The notes under the pieces were generated by a model. The model was not told where the DNA came from. It ran no database searches and saw only the letters and a program-made list of their open reading frames with translations. Source: CAYJXJ01 sp964374095 (GTDB taxonomy: Bacteria; Elusimicrobiota; Elusimicrobia; UBA1565; UBA9628). Taken from it: DNA of 45,153 bases. Shown here piece by piece: positions 7,818 through 17,416 of this stretch. Both the position numbers and the translations under genes were made by a program. The stretch's first letter is position 1, and each line of letters starts with the position of its first letter. The DNA lies in NCBI GenBank assembly GCA_964374095.1, contig CAYJXJ010000014.1, positions 1 to 45,153 on the forward strand. Reading direction: 5' to 3'.

Positions 7818-8492
7818 TTACCGCGGTTTGGCGCGGCGGCCGCCCGTGATCAGTTTGCCGGTTTTGGCGTCGATTTCAACCCCATCCCCGGAATCGGAGA
7901 CGTGAGTCCCCCGGTGGCGGGCGTAGTAGACGGACCAGATGGCGGCGGCGGGGTCCTTGGAGCGTTTCCCAGCCGGAGCCAAAGTGAGCGAGTAACCGTA
8001 GTACTCCGATTTGCTGCTGGGGAGTTCCGGCGGGAGCATGATGGGCACGCCGTGCTCGCCGGCCCGCTCCAGGGCTTCGCCGCTGTCAACTGACATCTCG
8101 GTGAGGCACCGACGTCTTACGGGCGCCTGCAGGGTCGATTGAGAGAACTCCAGAGACGACGACGGGCTCTCGGGCCCGAGGCCGAGAGCCTCAAGTCGGG
8201 TTAGGACAAGAGCCTTTTCCGCGCCGGGGGCCTCGAATTCGAAGCTGAATATGTTCTGGAAAAACCACTTGACCTTCCCAGGGCCGACCCGGCTCATCAG
8301 CTTCAATAGGAGGATTTCGATCTTGACCAAGCAGGCATCCGACCGCCAGTTGGATTGAGCCTGGCTGAGGGCGGGGACCACGAGCCTCTGCGCCCCTTCA
8401 CCGAGCTTGGACGCCGGCCCGTCCGCGGCCTGGAGCGGCGGAGACGACAAGAGCGCGATGGAGCCCAGGGAGAGGATCAGCCCCCGCCCCAT
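7818..8492 (-). CDS. Secreted protein of unknown function
   Basis: A protein of about 224 residues I do not recognise. The N-terminus MGRGLILSLGSIALL followed by SSPPLQAADG is a good Sec signal peptide with cleavage after an A-x-A-like site. The mature part has a middle helical segment (VKIEILLLKLMSRVG) and a C-terminal stretch with KRSKDPAAAIWSVYYARHRG and GVEIDAKTGKLITGGR, which resembles a small PepSY-like strand pattern, but this is weak. A TTG at 8498 would add two residues; the ATG at 8492 is preferred. It overlaps the end of the phosphoketolase gene by 16 bases, so it is probably co-transcribed with it. Confidence 0.7.
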   Translation of the reverse strand: MGRGLILSLGSIALLSSPPLQAADGPASKLGEGAQRLVVPALSQAQSNWRSDACLVKIEILLLKLMSRVGPGKVKWFFQNIFSFEFEAPGAEKALVLTRLEALGLGPESPSSSLEFSQSTLQAPVRRRCLTEMSVDSGEALERAGEHGVPIMLPPELPSSKSEYYGYSLTLAPAGKRSKDPAAAIWSVYYARHRGTHVSDSGDGVEIDAKTGKLITGGRRAKPR

Positions 8493-10821
8493 TTCCAACC
8501 GGCGATTTCAGGCATGTCCTCGCCGCGTCGCCGGATGTGGTTCTTGTGCTCGACGAGCTTGTCCCGGACCATCTGCTTGAGGCGGGCGGCCTGGGAATCG
8601 AGAGCGGGCACGTGCTCGACCGCGTCCATGAAGAGGTGATAGCGGTCCAGGCCGTTCATCACCGCCATGTCGAAGGGCGTGGTCGTGGTCCCTTCCTCCC
8701 GGTAGCCGTGCACGCTGATGCGGCTGTTGGCGCGGCCGTGGGTGAGGCGGTCGATCAGCCAGGGGTAGCCGTGGTAGGCGAAGACCACGGGCCGGTCGCG
8801 GGTGAAAAGATCATCAAAATCGTTATCGCTGAGGCCGTGGGGGTGCTCGTCCTTGGACTCGAGGGTCATGAGGTCGACGACGTTGATCACGCGGACCTTG
8901 ACCGCGGGGGCATGACGGCGCAGAAGATCGACCGCGGCGAGGGTTTCGAGGGTGGGGACGTCCCCCGCGCAGGCCATCACCACGTCGGGCTGGGCGCCGG
9001 CGTCGCTGGAGGCCCACTCCCAGATGCCGATGCCCGAGGTGCAGTGCTTGACCGCGGCGTCCATGTCCAGCCATTGCGGGGCCGGCTGTTTCCCGGCCAC
9101 GATGACGTTGACGTAGTGGCGGCTGCGCAGGCAATGGTCGGCCACCGACAGCAGGGTGTTGGCGTCGGGCGGCAGGTAGACCCGAATGATGTCGGCCTTC
9201 TTGTTGACGACGTGATCGATAAAGCCCGGGTCCTGGTGGCTGAAGCCGTTGTGGTCCTGCCGCCAGACGTGGGAGGTCAAGAGATAGTTGAGGGAGGCGA
9301 TGGGGCGCCGCCAGGGGATGTGGCGCGTGGTCTTGAGCCACTTGGCGTGCTGGTTGAACATCGAGCCCACGATGTGGATGAAGGCCTCGTAGCAGGAAAA
9401 AAATCCGTGGCGCCCGGTCAGGAGGTAGCCCTCGAGCCAGCCCTGGCATTGGTGCTCGCTTAAGACCTCCATGACCCGGCCTTCGGATGAGAGCTGTTCG
9501 TCGCTGGGGAGCCGTTCGGCCGCCCACATGCGGTCGGTCGCTTCGAAAATCCCGCCCAAGCGGTTGGAGGNNNNNNNNNNTCGAGGTTGAGCTTCATGAC
9601 GTCGCGCAGGAAGCTCCCGAGCACGCGCGTGGCCTCGCCCTCCACGGTTCCGGGTTTCGGGACCGCCACCTTGTAGTCCCGGAAGTCCGGCATTCGCAAG
9701 TCCCGGAGGAGCGCCCCGCCATTGGCGTGGGGGTTGGCGCTCATGCGCCGCGTCCCCGTGGGGGCCAGTCCCGCCAGCTCCGGGAGCAGTTTTCCGGCTT
9801 TGTCGAAGAGTTCCTCGGGGCGGTAGCTTTTAAGCCAGTCTTCAAGAAGCTTGATTCGCCCGGGTTTCTGCGCGATGTCCGAGAAAGGGACTTGGTGCGA
9901 GCGCCAATTGCCCTCGGCGGGCTTGCCGTCCACCACCTTGGGGCCGGTCCAGCCCTTGGGCGTGACGAGTACGAGAGCAGGCCAGATGGGCCTTTCCTTG
10001 TTGGTTCCGGCGCGGGCATCGGCCTGGATGCGGCGGATCTCGTCGGCCGCGCGGTCAAGGGCCGCGGCCATGCTCTGGTGGAGCGCGGCGGCGTCGCTTC
10101 CTTCCACGTAGAGGGGCTCATGCCCGTAGCCGCGCAGGAGGTTGGTGAGTTCGGCCCGGCTGATGCGGGCGAGGACCGTCGGGTTGGCGATCTTGTAGCC
10201 GTTTAAGTGCAGGATGGGCAGGACCGCGCCGTCGCGCGCGGGATTGACGAATTTATTGGAGTGCCAGCTCGTCGCCAGCGGACCGGTCTCGGCCTCGCCG
10301 TCGCCGATCACGCAGCAGACGAAGAGGTCGGGGTTGTCGAAGGCCGCCCCGTAGGCGTGGGAGAGGGCGTAGCCGAGCTCGCCGCCCTCGTGAATCGAGC
10401 CCGGGGTCTCGGGCGCGACGTGGCTGGGTATGCCGCCCGGGAAGGAGAACTGCGTGAAGAGCCGCTTGATGCCGGCCTCGTCGGCGGAGACTTCGGGATA
10501 GACCTCGCCGTAGGTTCCTTCGAGGTAGGCATTGGCGACCAAGGCCGGCCCGCCGTGGCCGGGCCCCGTGATGTAGAGGGCGTTCAAGTCGCGGTCCTTG
10601 ATGACGCGGTTCATGTGGACGTAGATGAAATTGAGCCCCGGCGTGGTGCCCCAGTGGCCCAGAAGGCGGGGCTTGACGTGGGCGAGCGTCAAGGGTTCTT
10701 TCAGAAGCGGATTGTCGAGAAGGTAGATCTGGCCAACGGAGAGGAAATTGGCCGCGCGGAAGTAGGCGTCCATTTTCGCGATGGCTTCGGGGGAGAGGGT
10801 CTCCCGGGTCTGGGTCGGCAT
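8477..10821 (-). CDS. xfp: Phosphoketolase (xylulose-5-phosphate/fructose-6-phosphate), split by a gap
   Basis: A thiamine-diphosphate enzyme that cleaves xylulose-5-P or fructose-6-P with phosphate to acetyl-phosphate plus an aldose phosphate. About 780 residues are covered, close to the family's 790-800. The N-terminal half shows LLGHWGTTPGLNFIYVHMNR, GPGHGGPALVA and the ThDP region GDGEAETGPLATSWHSNK. The C-terminal half has HQCQGWLEGYLLTGRHG, HNGFSHQDPG and YHGYPWLIDRL. The N run at 9571-9580 falls where the family has a short NFRxFGPDE-like stretch, between MKLNL and SNRLGGIFEATDR. The downstream frame is only restored if the true gap is not 10 bases, so the break is an assembly artefact. 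It supplies acetyl-phosphate, hence acetyl-CoA. Confidence 0.93.
9571..9580. other. Assembly gap (10 N) inside xfp
   Basis: The frame before the gap ends in VMKLNL and the one after it begins SNRLGG. With exactly 10 bases the frames do not join. Family knowledge suggests about 8-12 missing codons. Confidence 0.9.
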
Positions 10822-10827
10822 GGCGTT

Positions 10828-10833
10828 ATCCTA
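10828..10833 (-). promoter_or_regulatory. Candidate extended -10 of xfp (leaderless)
   Basis: On the minus strand TGCTAGGAT stands 6 bases before the xfp ATG, an extended -10 form. A transcript from it would begin at or next to the ATG, and no Shine-Dalgarno is visible upstream. Confidence 0.35.
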
Positions 10834-10987
10834 GCACTTGCGGGCGACGCGGGCTACAAGACGCCATGCGACGGCCTTGATTTCAAGGACGGCCAGGACG
10901 AGCGAGACATAGAGGCCCGGGAACTCGTCGAGCCGCCCGCAGTTCCCGGAGTTTTCAACGGCGGCCCGGAGGGGGGCCGCTCCCGGG

Positions 10988-11005
10988 ACTCGGTACGTAC
11001 CGAGT
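10988..11005. repeat. 18-bp perfect palindrome upstream of xfp
   Basis: ACTCGGTACGTACCGAGT equals its own reverse complement over all 18 bases. It lies 167 bases before the xfp start and 14 bases from the second palindromic repeat. It has the size and symmetry of a dimeric regulator site, but no regulator is identified. Confidence 0.5.
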
Positions 11006-11018
11006 TGTCTGTCGGTTA

Positions 11019-11053
11019 TCCACCGCACTTGGAACGTTCCACGTATTGTGGAT
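11019..11053 (+). repeat. Palindromic interspersed repeat, copy 2
   Basis: It carries the same TGGAACGTTCCA core as copy 1 at 5681-5715, which matches it in reverse complement at 31 of 35 positions. Here the dyad extends outward (ATCCAC to the left, GTGGAT to the right), making an imperfect palindrome of about 40 bases. Confidence 0.65.
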
Positions 11054-11069
11054 GACCGGCGGCCGGTCG

Positions 11070-11222
11070 GGCCTCACGTCTGGGGCCAGGCGATGTCGGG
11101 CCCGCGCCAGGCTTTCAGAAGGTGGGGGTGAAGAGGCCGTGTCCCTCGCTTTCAAGGCTCGCGGAGATCTGTTCGCCGCGGGCGGCGGCGAAGAGCGTGA
11201 TGCGGTGGTCGGCCGTACGCAT
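11070..11222 (-). pseudogene. Remnant of a caspase-like (C14) protein C-terminus
   Basis: On the minus strand, just downstream of the giant kinase gene, one frame reads ITLFAAARGEQISASLESEG then HGLFTPTF-stop. The next frame continues it as LLKAWRGPDIAWPQT. The block EQIS-x-GHGLFT-LLKA matches the C-terminal part of the caspase-like protein at 34564-35642 (GDEITGTAEEQGHGLFTYNL then LRALNE). The Cys-His catalytic region is absent and a one-base shift separates the two pieces, so it looks like a decayed or truncated copy. The rest of 10834-11249 holds only the two palindromes. Confidence 0.45.
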
Positions 11223-11249
11223 CGTCGAGCCGGGTCAGCCGCCCGGGAA

Positions 11250-14200
11250 TCAGCACTTCGACAGGCTCGCTTGCAGGGCCATCGGGTCGCTGAGCCGCCG
11301 GACCGGGTCGGGGGTCAGGACCGCCGCCAGGAGTTCATCGATTCCGGCGGGAAGTCCGGGCACGCGCCGGCTGGGGGGGTCGTAGCGGTTGCGCTCCTTC
11401 TGGACGAGGAAATCCGGGCCCGGAAAGGGCAGGGAGCCCGTCAGGCTTTCGTAGAGGCAGACGCCCAGGGAGTAGACGTCCGAAGCCCGGTGCGCCTCGC
11501 CCAGATGCTGTTCGGGGGCCATGTAGGCGGGGGTCCCGGAGACTTCCACCCGGCTGAGCCGTGAGATGGTGTCCTTGGCCTCGCGGGCCAGGCCGAAATC
11601 CATGACCTTGGCGAAGCCGCTGGCGTCGATCATGATGTTGGACGGCTTGAGGTCCCTGTGCAGGACGTGCTTCTTATGCGCGTAGTCCATGGCGTGGCAT
11701 ACGTTGGTGAAGATGCTCTGGCATTCCTTCAGGGTCAGGCGCTCGCGGCTGCCGAGTATGCTCGAGAGCGGCTCGCCCAGGACATACTCGAGCACGATGT
11801 AGGTTTCCTCGCCCTCCGCCAGGACATCGAAGATTCCGACGATGAAGGGATGGCTCAGATGCGCGATGATCTGCGCCTCCCGGAGGAAGCGCTCGCGCTG
11901 GACCTGGTGCCGCCTCAACTCGGCATGCAGCCTCTTGACCGCCACCTTGCGGTCGAGCTTGCGGTCGAGGGCCTCGAAAACCACGCCCATCCCGCCTTCG
12001 CCGATCCGGCGGCCGAGCTCGTACTTGCCGGCCAGGACGAGCGGAGCCGCGGGGGTCGGCTCGACGCCCAGGGAGCCGGAAACGGGTCCGTCGGGGAGCG
12101 TCGCGGGCGGCGTGGGCTCCGGCGCCCGCCGGAGGTGACGCCGGCGCGCCCCGAGGGCCAAGGCCGCCGACATTTCCGCTCCGGCCTCCTTGATCCGGCC
12201 GGCCTGTTCATGGACCGCGGCCGACCCCATGTGTCCCCGGTAGCCGCCCAGCTTGGCGAGCATTTCCCGGGCCTCCCGCTCGCGGGGGATGCCGCGGTTT
12301 TTCGAGGAATCGTCCTTGAGGGCGCGCTCCAGGGCGGCTTGGGCCGCTTTCAACTGCCCCAGTTTGAGTAGATTCATCCCGAGGAAATAGTTCCAGACCT
12401 TCCCCGGATCTTGGGACAGCACAACTTGAAACTGCCCGAGTGCCTCCGGGTGCTCGCCCAGATCGTAATGGATCGACCCCAGCCAGTTCTTGTATTCGGC
12501 GTTGGCGGGCGACGCCGCCACGGCCTTGCGCAGGGAGTCGGCGGCCGCGCCAATAGCTCCCTTTGCAACCAGGCGCCGTCCCTGGCGGAAGTGAGTCTCC
12601 GCGCGCGACTCGGCGGCCAGTTCGCCCTGTTGCGAAGGCCCGGAGGGCGCGCGCGTCCGCCGCCGATGGGCCTGCAGGAGGCCCTTGGCCAAATCCCAGA
12701 CCATCAGGGTCTGGTCCCAACTCCCGGAAACGGCCCGGCGGCCGTCCCGCGAGACGGCCAGCGCCATGACCCGGTGGTCATGCCAGCGCCAGGTGGCCAG
12801 GGCCTTGCCGGCGGCGACGTCCCAGAGCTTGACGGTGCGGTCTCCGCTTCCCGAAACGGCGAACCTTCCGCCGGGCAAGAACGCCGCGGCGAGGACCTCG
12901 GCCTGATGGCCCGGCCACTCTCCCAGCGCCCGGCCCGTCGCCGCGTCCCAGAGCCGCAGGGTCATGTCCCCGCCGCCGGAGAGCGCGGTCCGGCCGTCCG
13001 GGGAGAAGGCCACGGAATAGACCCAGCCCCGGTGGCCCCCCCATACGGCCAAGCGGGCGCCGGACTCGACTTCCCATAAGGCGATGACGCTGGAGCTGCC
13101 GGAGATCGCGAACTTCCCGTCCGGCGAGAACGCCACCGACATGACCCGCGCGTCATGCCCGGACCAGGTCGCGAGTTGCCTGCCGCCGGGGGATTCCCAA
13201 AGCCTGAGGGTCTTGTCCGCCCCGCCGGAGAGGGCCCTCCGGCCGTCCGGCGAAAAGGCGACGGCGTAGACGGTGCTCCGGTGCCCGGTCCCCGTTCCCA
13301 AGAGAGCGCCCCGCGCGTCCCAAAACTTGACCAGGCCGTCCCCTCCGGCGGAGACGATGCGCCGGCCGTCCGGAGAGACGGCGGCCGAAAAGACCCCGAG
13401 CTGGTGCCCCTCCCAGGCCGCCACGGACTTGCCCGTGGAGCTCTCCCAGACCTTGAGCGAGTTGTCGAGCGAATGGCCCGCGGAGAGGACCTTGCCTCCA
13501 TCGGGGAAGACCGCGACCGCGAGGACGCGGTCCTTGTGGGCTTTCCAGGACTTGATCTCGATCTCCTCCTGGTCGAGCTGGCCCCCGACGTTCCAAAGGC
13601 GCACGTTATGATCGTAGCTTCCGGAGAGGACATAGCGGCCGTCCGGCGAGAAGGCCACGGAGCGGACCTTCTCCTTATGCAGGTCCCAGGAGGTGATCGC
13701 CTTGCCGTCGGCGGTCCGCCACACCCGCACCACGTTGTCTTGGCCGCCCGAGACGATGGCGCGCCCGTCCGGGGAGAAGGCGGCGGAGAGGACCTCGGGT
13801 TCGTGGGCTTTCCAGGAAACCCCGGGCTTGTAGGTGGACGCCTCCCAAAGGCGGATCATGCGATCGCCGCCGGCGGAGAGCAGGAGGCGTCCATCCGGGG
13901 AAAATGCCACCTGATAGACCCAATCCGAATGCCCGGGCCACGCGGCGGCCGGCCTTCCGGTCGCCACATCCCAGGCCTTGATCTCGCCGAGGCTCGCGGA
14001 AACCGCCTTTCGGCCGTCGGGAGAGAACGCGACCGATAGGACCTCATGGCGATGGCCTTCCCACCGGGCCGGCGGTGCCTCCCGCCACATCCCAATAAAC
14101 CACGGCCCAGTCCTCTCCTCCGGACAGGGCGCTCGCGCCGTCCGGGGAAAAGGCCAGGGCGCGCACCGCCTCCCGGTGCAGCTCCCAGCGGCGCACCTCC

Positions 14201-14523
14201 TTGCCGGAGGCCAGGTCCCAGAGGCGGGTGGTCTTGTCGGCGCCCCCGGAGAGAAGCCGCCGGCCGTCCGCGGAAACCGCCAGGGCTTGCACGGCGCCCG
14301 CATGGCCCTTGAGGGTGGCCAGAAGCCTTCCCCAGGGCATGCCCCAGAGCAGGATCAGGCCGTCGCCGCCCGCGGCAATCGCGACGCTGCCATCGGGCGT
14401 GAAGGCCACCGCGTGGACGGGGGCTTGATGCTCCTCCCACCGGCCCGGCTCGGGCGCCTCGCCCGCGGCCGACCAGGCCCAGAGGCGCAGAAACAGCGGC
14501 AGGAATAGGCGCGCGGAAAGCAT
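11250..14523 (-). CDS. WD40-TPR-Ser/Thr protein kinase (apparent one-base frameshift)
   Basis: A giant signalling protein of about 1090 residues, read in two frames that switch near 14070-14085: the first frame ends YWDVAGGTAG and the second continues PPARWEGHRHEVLS. An MLSARLFLPLFLRLWAWS-like hydrophobic N-terminus is followed by 14 WD40 repeats (each with an AFSPDG-type turn), enough for two seven-bladed propellers. A TPR-like region follows (about 640-790: FRQGRRLVAKGAIGAAADSL, LGEHPEALGQFQVVL). A complete Hanks-type kinase domain ends the protein (833-1090): GEGGMGVVFEA, VAVKRL, HRDLKPSN, DFGLA, GTPAYMAPEQ. Kinase last is the reverse of the common bacterial kinase-TM-sensor order, and no membrane segment separates propellers from kinase. 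The frameshift could be a sequencing error; a strong promoter precedes the first frame. Confidence 0.85.
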
Positions 14524-14549
14524 GCTTGGTGGGGGGGCCCGCCCCGTGA

Positions 14550-14578
14550 AGTATAGTGCCTCTCCTGGAGTCCGTCAA
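14550..14578 (-). promoter_or_regulatory. Sigma70-type promoter of the WD40-kinase gene
   Basis: On the minus strand TTGACG (14578-14573), a 17-base spacer and TATACT (14555-14550) make a near-consensus promoter. The kinase ATG follows 26 bases after the -10 box. Confidence 0.7.
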
Positions 14579-14629
14579 GGCCCGCCGCGCTCCCGTGTCG
14601 CGCTCCCGGATCCAAGGATCTTCGAGGTT

Positions 14630-14917
14630 CTACCTCCACCGCTGGAGGTAGAAGGCGTCGCCCGCGCTCAAGACCCTGGGAACCGGGAGGTTGAGGGGGG
14701 GGATGTTTTGCAACTCCCGCTTGAGCGCCTTGCCCGTGCTGTTGCGGGGGATCGCGTCGACGAACCGGGTCTCGCGGGGCTGTTTGTAGCGGGCCAAGCG
14801 GCCTTGCCGGAAACCGTGAAGGTATCCCGCCGCAAGCGGGCGGCCGGGGCGGCCGACCACCACCGCCAGCCCCGTCTCTCCCCGGCGCTCCTCGGGCACG
14901 CCGATGACCGATACATC
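14630..14917 (-). pseudogene. C-terminal remnant of an AMP-dependent acyl-CoA ligase
   Basis: About 95 codons match the C-terminal cap of the acyl-adenylating family: DVSVIGVPEERRGETGLAVV, RLARYKQPRETRFVDAIP, then RNSTGKALKREL with the catalytic Lys of motif A10. The match starts abruptly: immediately upstream in frame is a TAA, and 12 bases further lies the stop of the propeller gene. The N-terminal 400 or so residues are nowhere in the window. It looks like the stump of a gene replaced by the upstream segment. A short translation from the internal GTG or ATG cannot be excluded but would not be a working ligase. Confidence 0.7.
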
Positions 14918-14929
14918 TTATGGAAACAT

Positions 14930-16033
14930 TCATTTGCATTGGACCGGTTTGAAGTGCGCCAATCGCGTCGCAGGGTTCCAATCGTCGCCGTTGAGCTCCA
15001 GTTCGGGCGGGAAGCGGTCGTCGTAGAAGTACGGCGCGAGCACGAGCACATGGAGCGTCCCGTCCGGGCCGAAGGCGAGCCCCTGGAGCGCGGCGCGCTC
15101 GGGCTCATCGAGACGAGCGATCGCCCGGGCCAGGCCGCGGACGGGATCGACCTCGTACAGGCGTTTGCGCTTGAGCGTCGCGCCCCGGGGACCCGCCGCG
15201 TCCTCGTTCGAGTCGCTTGCGAGGTACAGCAGGCCGCCGCGCACCGTACCGCCTTGGACGCGTCTGATGAGGCGGCCCGCGGCGTGCGCGTCCTTTAGCG
15301 GGACGGTCCTCGCGAACTCGAATGTTTTCAGATCGAACACGTGCAGGTCTTGCGAGTCCCAGTTAATCGTGTAGAAGACGCCGCGCGGCGCGTCGACGGC
15401 GATCCACGGCACGCCGTGGGGGAGCTTCGCAACGGGCAGCGCGTGCTTCTCGCCCGTGTACAGCAGCGTCTTCGGATCGAAGATCGCGATGAACGGCTTG
15501 GTGCGGTTGTCCTCGTCCTCGATGGGCGCGTAGAGCTTGCCGCCGGCGATATCGATGGCGCCGATGTGGCTGAAGCCGTTCTTCTTCGCGGGGTCGTAGT
15601 GTTCGGCCTGGATGTCGGGCGGGATCGCCAGGGCGCGCGTCACGACGGGACGATACCGCTCATCGGTGCGCTGGAGTCCGTAACGCCACGAGAAGACCGG
15701 CGACGCGCCGTCGAAGGCCAGACCCTGGCTCTTGAGCGTGCCGGGAATCCTCGCGGCTTCGGTGTCCGCCAGGACCTCGAAGCCGCTTAACACGGGCGTG
15801 TCGAGAGCCAGGGTGGCGCGGGCGCGGCCCACGGACTTCTTGAGCGTGCCGTAGAGGTCGTTCTCGAAAAGGGTCGCCGGGCCTGCTTCCTTCCAGGCAT
15901 CGGCGGCGCAAGCCGTCGAGGCCTCCATCCGCGCGGCGCCCGCCGCGCAGGCGACGAGGCACGGCCCGGCGACGCGTGCGAAAATTCGCCATGCGCGAAA
16001 GTGCAGGCGACCGATTGGATAGTTATCGCTCAT
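14930..16033 (-). CDS. Secreted propeller-like protein of unknown function
   Basis: A 367-residue protein I do not recognise by family. After a positively charged N-terminus a hydrophobic stretch (VAGPCLVACAAGAARM) looks like a signal peptide or anchor. The rest has repeated beta-rich segments of the kind IGAIDIAGGKLYAPIE, PWIAVDAPRGVFYTINWD, LHVFDLKTFEF and LQGLAFGPDGTLHVLVL, spaced like blades of a YVTN/NHL-type propeller. The ATG at 16033 is chosen over a TTG at 16051 because an extended -10 box lies upstream. Its 3' end abuts the acyl-CoA ligase stump, so this segment may have arrived by insertion or deletion. Confidence 0.75.
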   Translation of the reverse strand: MSDNYPIGRLHFRAWRIFARVAGPCLVACAAGAARMEASTACAADAWKEAGPATLFENDLYGTLKKSVGRARATLALDTPVLSGFEVLADTEAARIPGTLKSQGLAFDGASPVFSWRYGLQRTDERYRPVVTRALAIPPDIQAEHYDPAKKNGFSHIGAIDIAGGKLYAPIEDEDNRTKPFIAIFDPKTLLYTGEKHALPVAKLPHGVPWIAVDAPRGVFYTINWDSQDLHVFDLKTFEFARTVPLKDAHAAGRLIRRVQGGTVRGGLLYLASDSNEDAAGPRGATLKRKRLYEVDPVRGLARAIARLDEPERAALQGLAFGPDGTLHVLVLAPYFYDDRFPPELELNGDDWNPATRLAHFKPVQCK

Positions 16034-16069
16034 TTGTTCGACGCATGGCAACCACGGGGTCTCCGGTGC

Positions 16070-16078
16070 AGTATAGCA
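16070..16078 (-). promoter_or_regulatory. Extended -10 box of the propeller gene
   Basis: TGCTATACT on the minus strand, 36 bases before the ATG at 16033. No convincing -35 is seen, as expected for an extended -10 promoter. Confidence 0.45.
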
Positions 16079-16143
16079 CGGCCTCTAAAATGCCGCCAGA
16101 TCAGATTCTCACCGTGAGACTGATGTTTATCGGCGGGGGAAGC

Positions 16144-17352
16144 CTAACGCAGCTTGGCGGTGTCGATCAAGCCCGCGCCCTGCTGGACGGCGGTGAGGCC
16201 GGGCAGGGGGGTGGCCGCTTCCTTAAGAGAGGCCCGCAGGGCGGCCCCGGTTCGGCCCAGCCCGGCGGCCAGGGCCGCCAGCCCGGCGACGTGGGGGCAG
16301 GCCATGGAGGTGCCGTCGTGGGTGGCGAAGCCGCCGCCGAGGGCGAGCGACTTCACCCCGACCCCGGGGGCGATGAAGTCCACTTCCGGGCCGAAGCTTG
16401 AGAAGAAGGCCATCTTGTCGGAGGGATCGGAGGCGGAGACCGCGACCACCTCGGGATAGAGCGCCGGGAAAGAGACCGGGCCGCTCGAGTTGCCCGCCGC
16501 GGCGACGATGATCACCCCGGCGCGCGCGGCCGCGGCCACCGCCAGCCGCAGGGCCTCGAGGCCCTCATCGGCGCCCAGGCTCATGTTGACCACGTGCATG
16601 CGGTTCTTGACGGCCCAGTCGATGCCGGCGATGATCGTGGAGTAGTCGCCGTTTCCTTCTTTGTCGAGCACCTTGACGCCGTAGAGCTTGGCGCCCGGGG
16701 CCACGCCCACGACCCCTTCGCCGTTGCGCGCCGCGGCGATGGTGCCCGCGACGTGCGTGCCGTGACCTTGATCGTCCGTGTAGTCGCCCGGGGCCGCGGG
16801 GTTGACGGCGTTGAAGCCTCCGGCCACCACGCCCGCGAGTTCGGGGTGGGTGGGATCGATCCCGGTGTCGATGACGGCCACGCGCGCGCCCCGGCCGAGG
16901 GTCCGGCTCCAGGCCGCGGGGGCGTTCACGCGTCGGATGCCCCACGGGATTTCGGGGTCGGCGGGCGCGGCCGGCTTGGGCGCCGGGGGTTTGGGCTCGT
17001 GCGTTTGCCGGATGATGTCAGCGATCGGGGGGAGACGGAACTCGCCCAAAGTGGACCGGAGCCAGTTGACGCTGCGGTCGGAATCGACGAACTGGACCTC
17101 GGGCGCGGATTTGAGCCGCTCTCCGGGATCTTCGCCGCCATCGGCCACCTCGACGACGATGGCGTTGATGAGCTCGATTTCCCGGACCACGTTGCAGCCG
17201 ATGGCCTCGGCCACCTGCCGGCAAATCGCCGTCGGCACGCCCTCGCGGCAGCCGATGATGCGCCGCGCCGTGGGGCCGAAGGGGCAGAGGGCGTGCGCCG
17301 TGCCGGCGAGCAGGATGATGAGCGCCGGCAGGAGTCGGGAGAGGGTTTTCAA
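16144..17352 (-). CDS. Secreted subtilisin-family serine protease (S8)
   Basis: A 402-residue exported protease. MKTLSRLLPALIILLAGTAHA is an excellent signal peptide. A propeptide-like region follows (about 25-130, with VVREIELINAIVVEVADG and SAPEVQFVDSDR). The catalytic domain then shows the Asp in VAVIDTGID, the His in GHGTHVAGT, the oxyanion Asn in AAAGNSSGP and the Ser in GTSMACPHVAG. The start is decided by the ribosome binding site: AGGAGG lies 7 bases before a TTG at 17352. The longer frame to 17397 would spoil the signal peptide. A proline-rich linker (EPKPPAPKPAAPADP) joins propeptide and protease. It is divergent from the HAD gene. Confidence 0.93.
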   Translation of the reverse strand: MKTLSRLLPALIILLAGTAHALCPFGPTARRIIGCREGVPTAICRQVAEAIGCNVVREIELINAIVVEVADGGEDPGERLKSAPEVQFVDSDRSVNWLRSTLGEFRLPPIADIIRQTHEPKPPAPKPAAPADPEIPWGIRRVNAPAAWSRTLGRGARVAVIDTGIDPTHPELAGVVAGGFNAVNPAAPGDYTDDQGHGTHVAGTIAAARNGEGVVGVAPGAKLYGVKVLDKEGNGDYSTIIAGIDWAVKNRMHVVNMSLGADEGLEALRLAVAAAARAGVIIVAAAGNSSGPVSFPALYPEVVAVSASDPSDKMAFFSSFGPEVDFIAPGVGVKSLALGGGFATHDGTSMACPHVAGLAALAAGLGRTGAALRASLKEAATPLPGLTAVQQGAGLIDTAKLR

Positions 17353-17416
17353 GAGAGGGCCTCCTGAGCTATATAGTCCTTTCGGGCAGTATGACATGGG
17401 ACCAACGGCCCGTAAC

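Noticed and set aside
11250..14523. Possible DNA tandem repeat or CRISPR-like array
   Set aside because: The periodic similarity (about 125 bases) is the coding trace of 14 WD40 repeats with varied third positions; there are no constant repeats with unique spacers.
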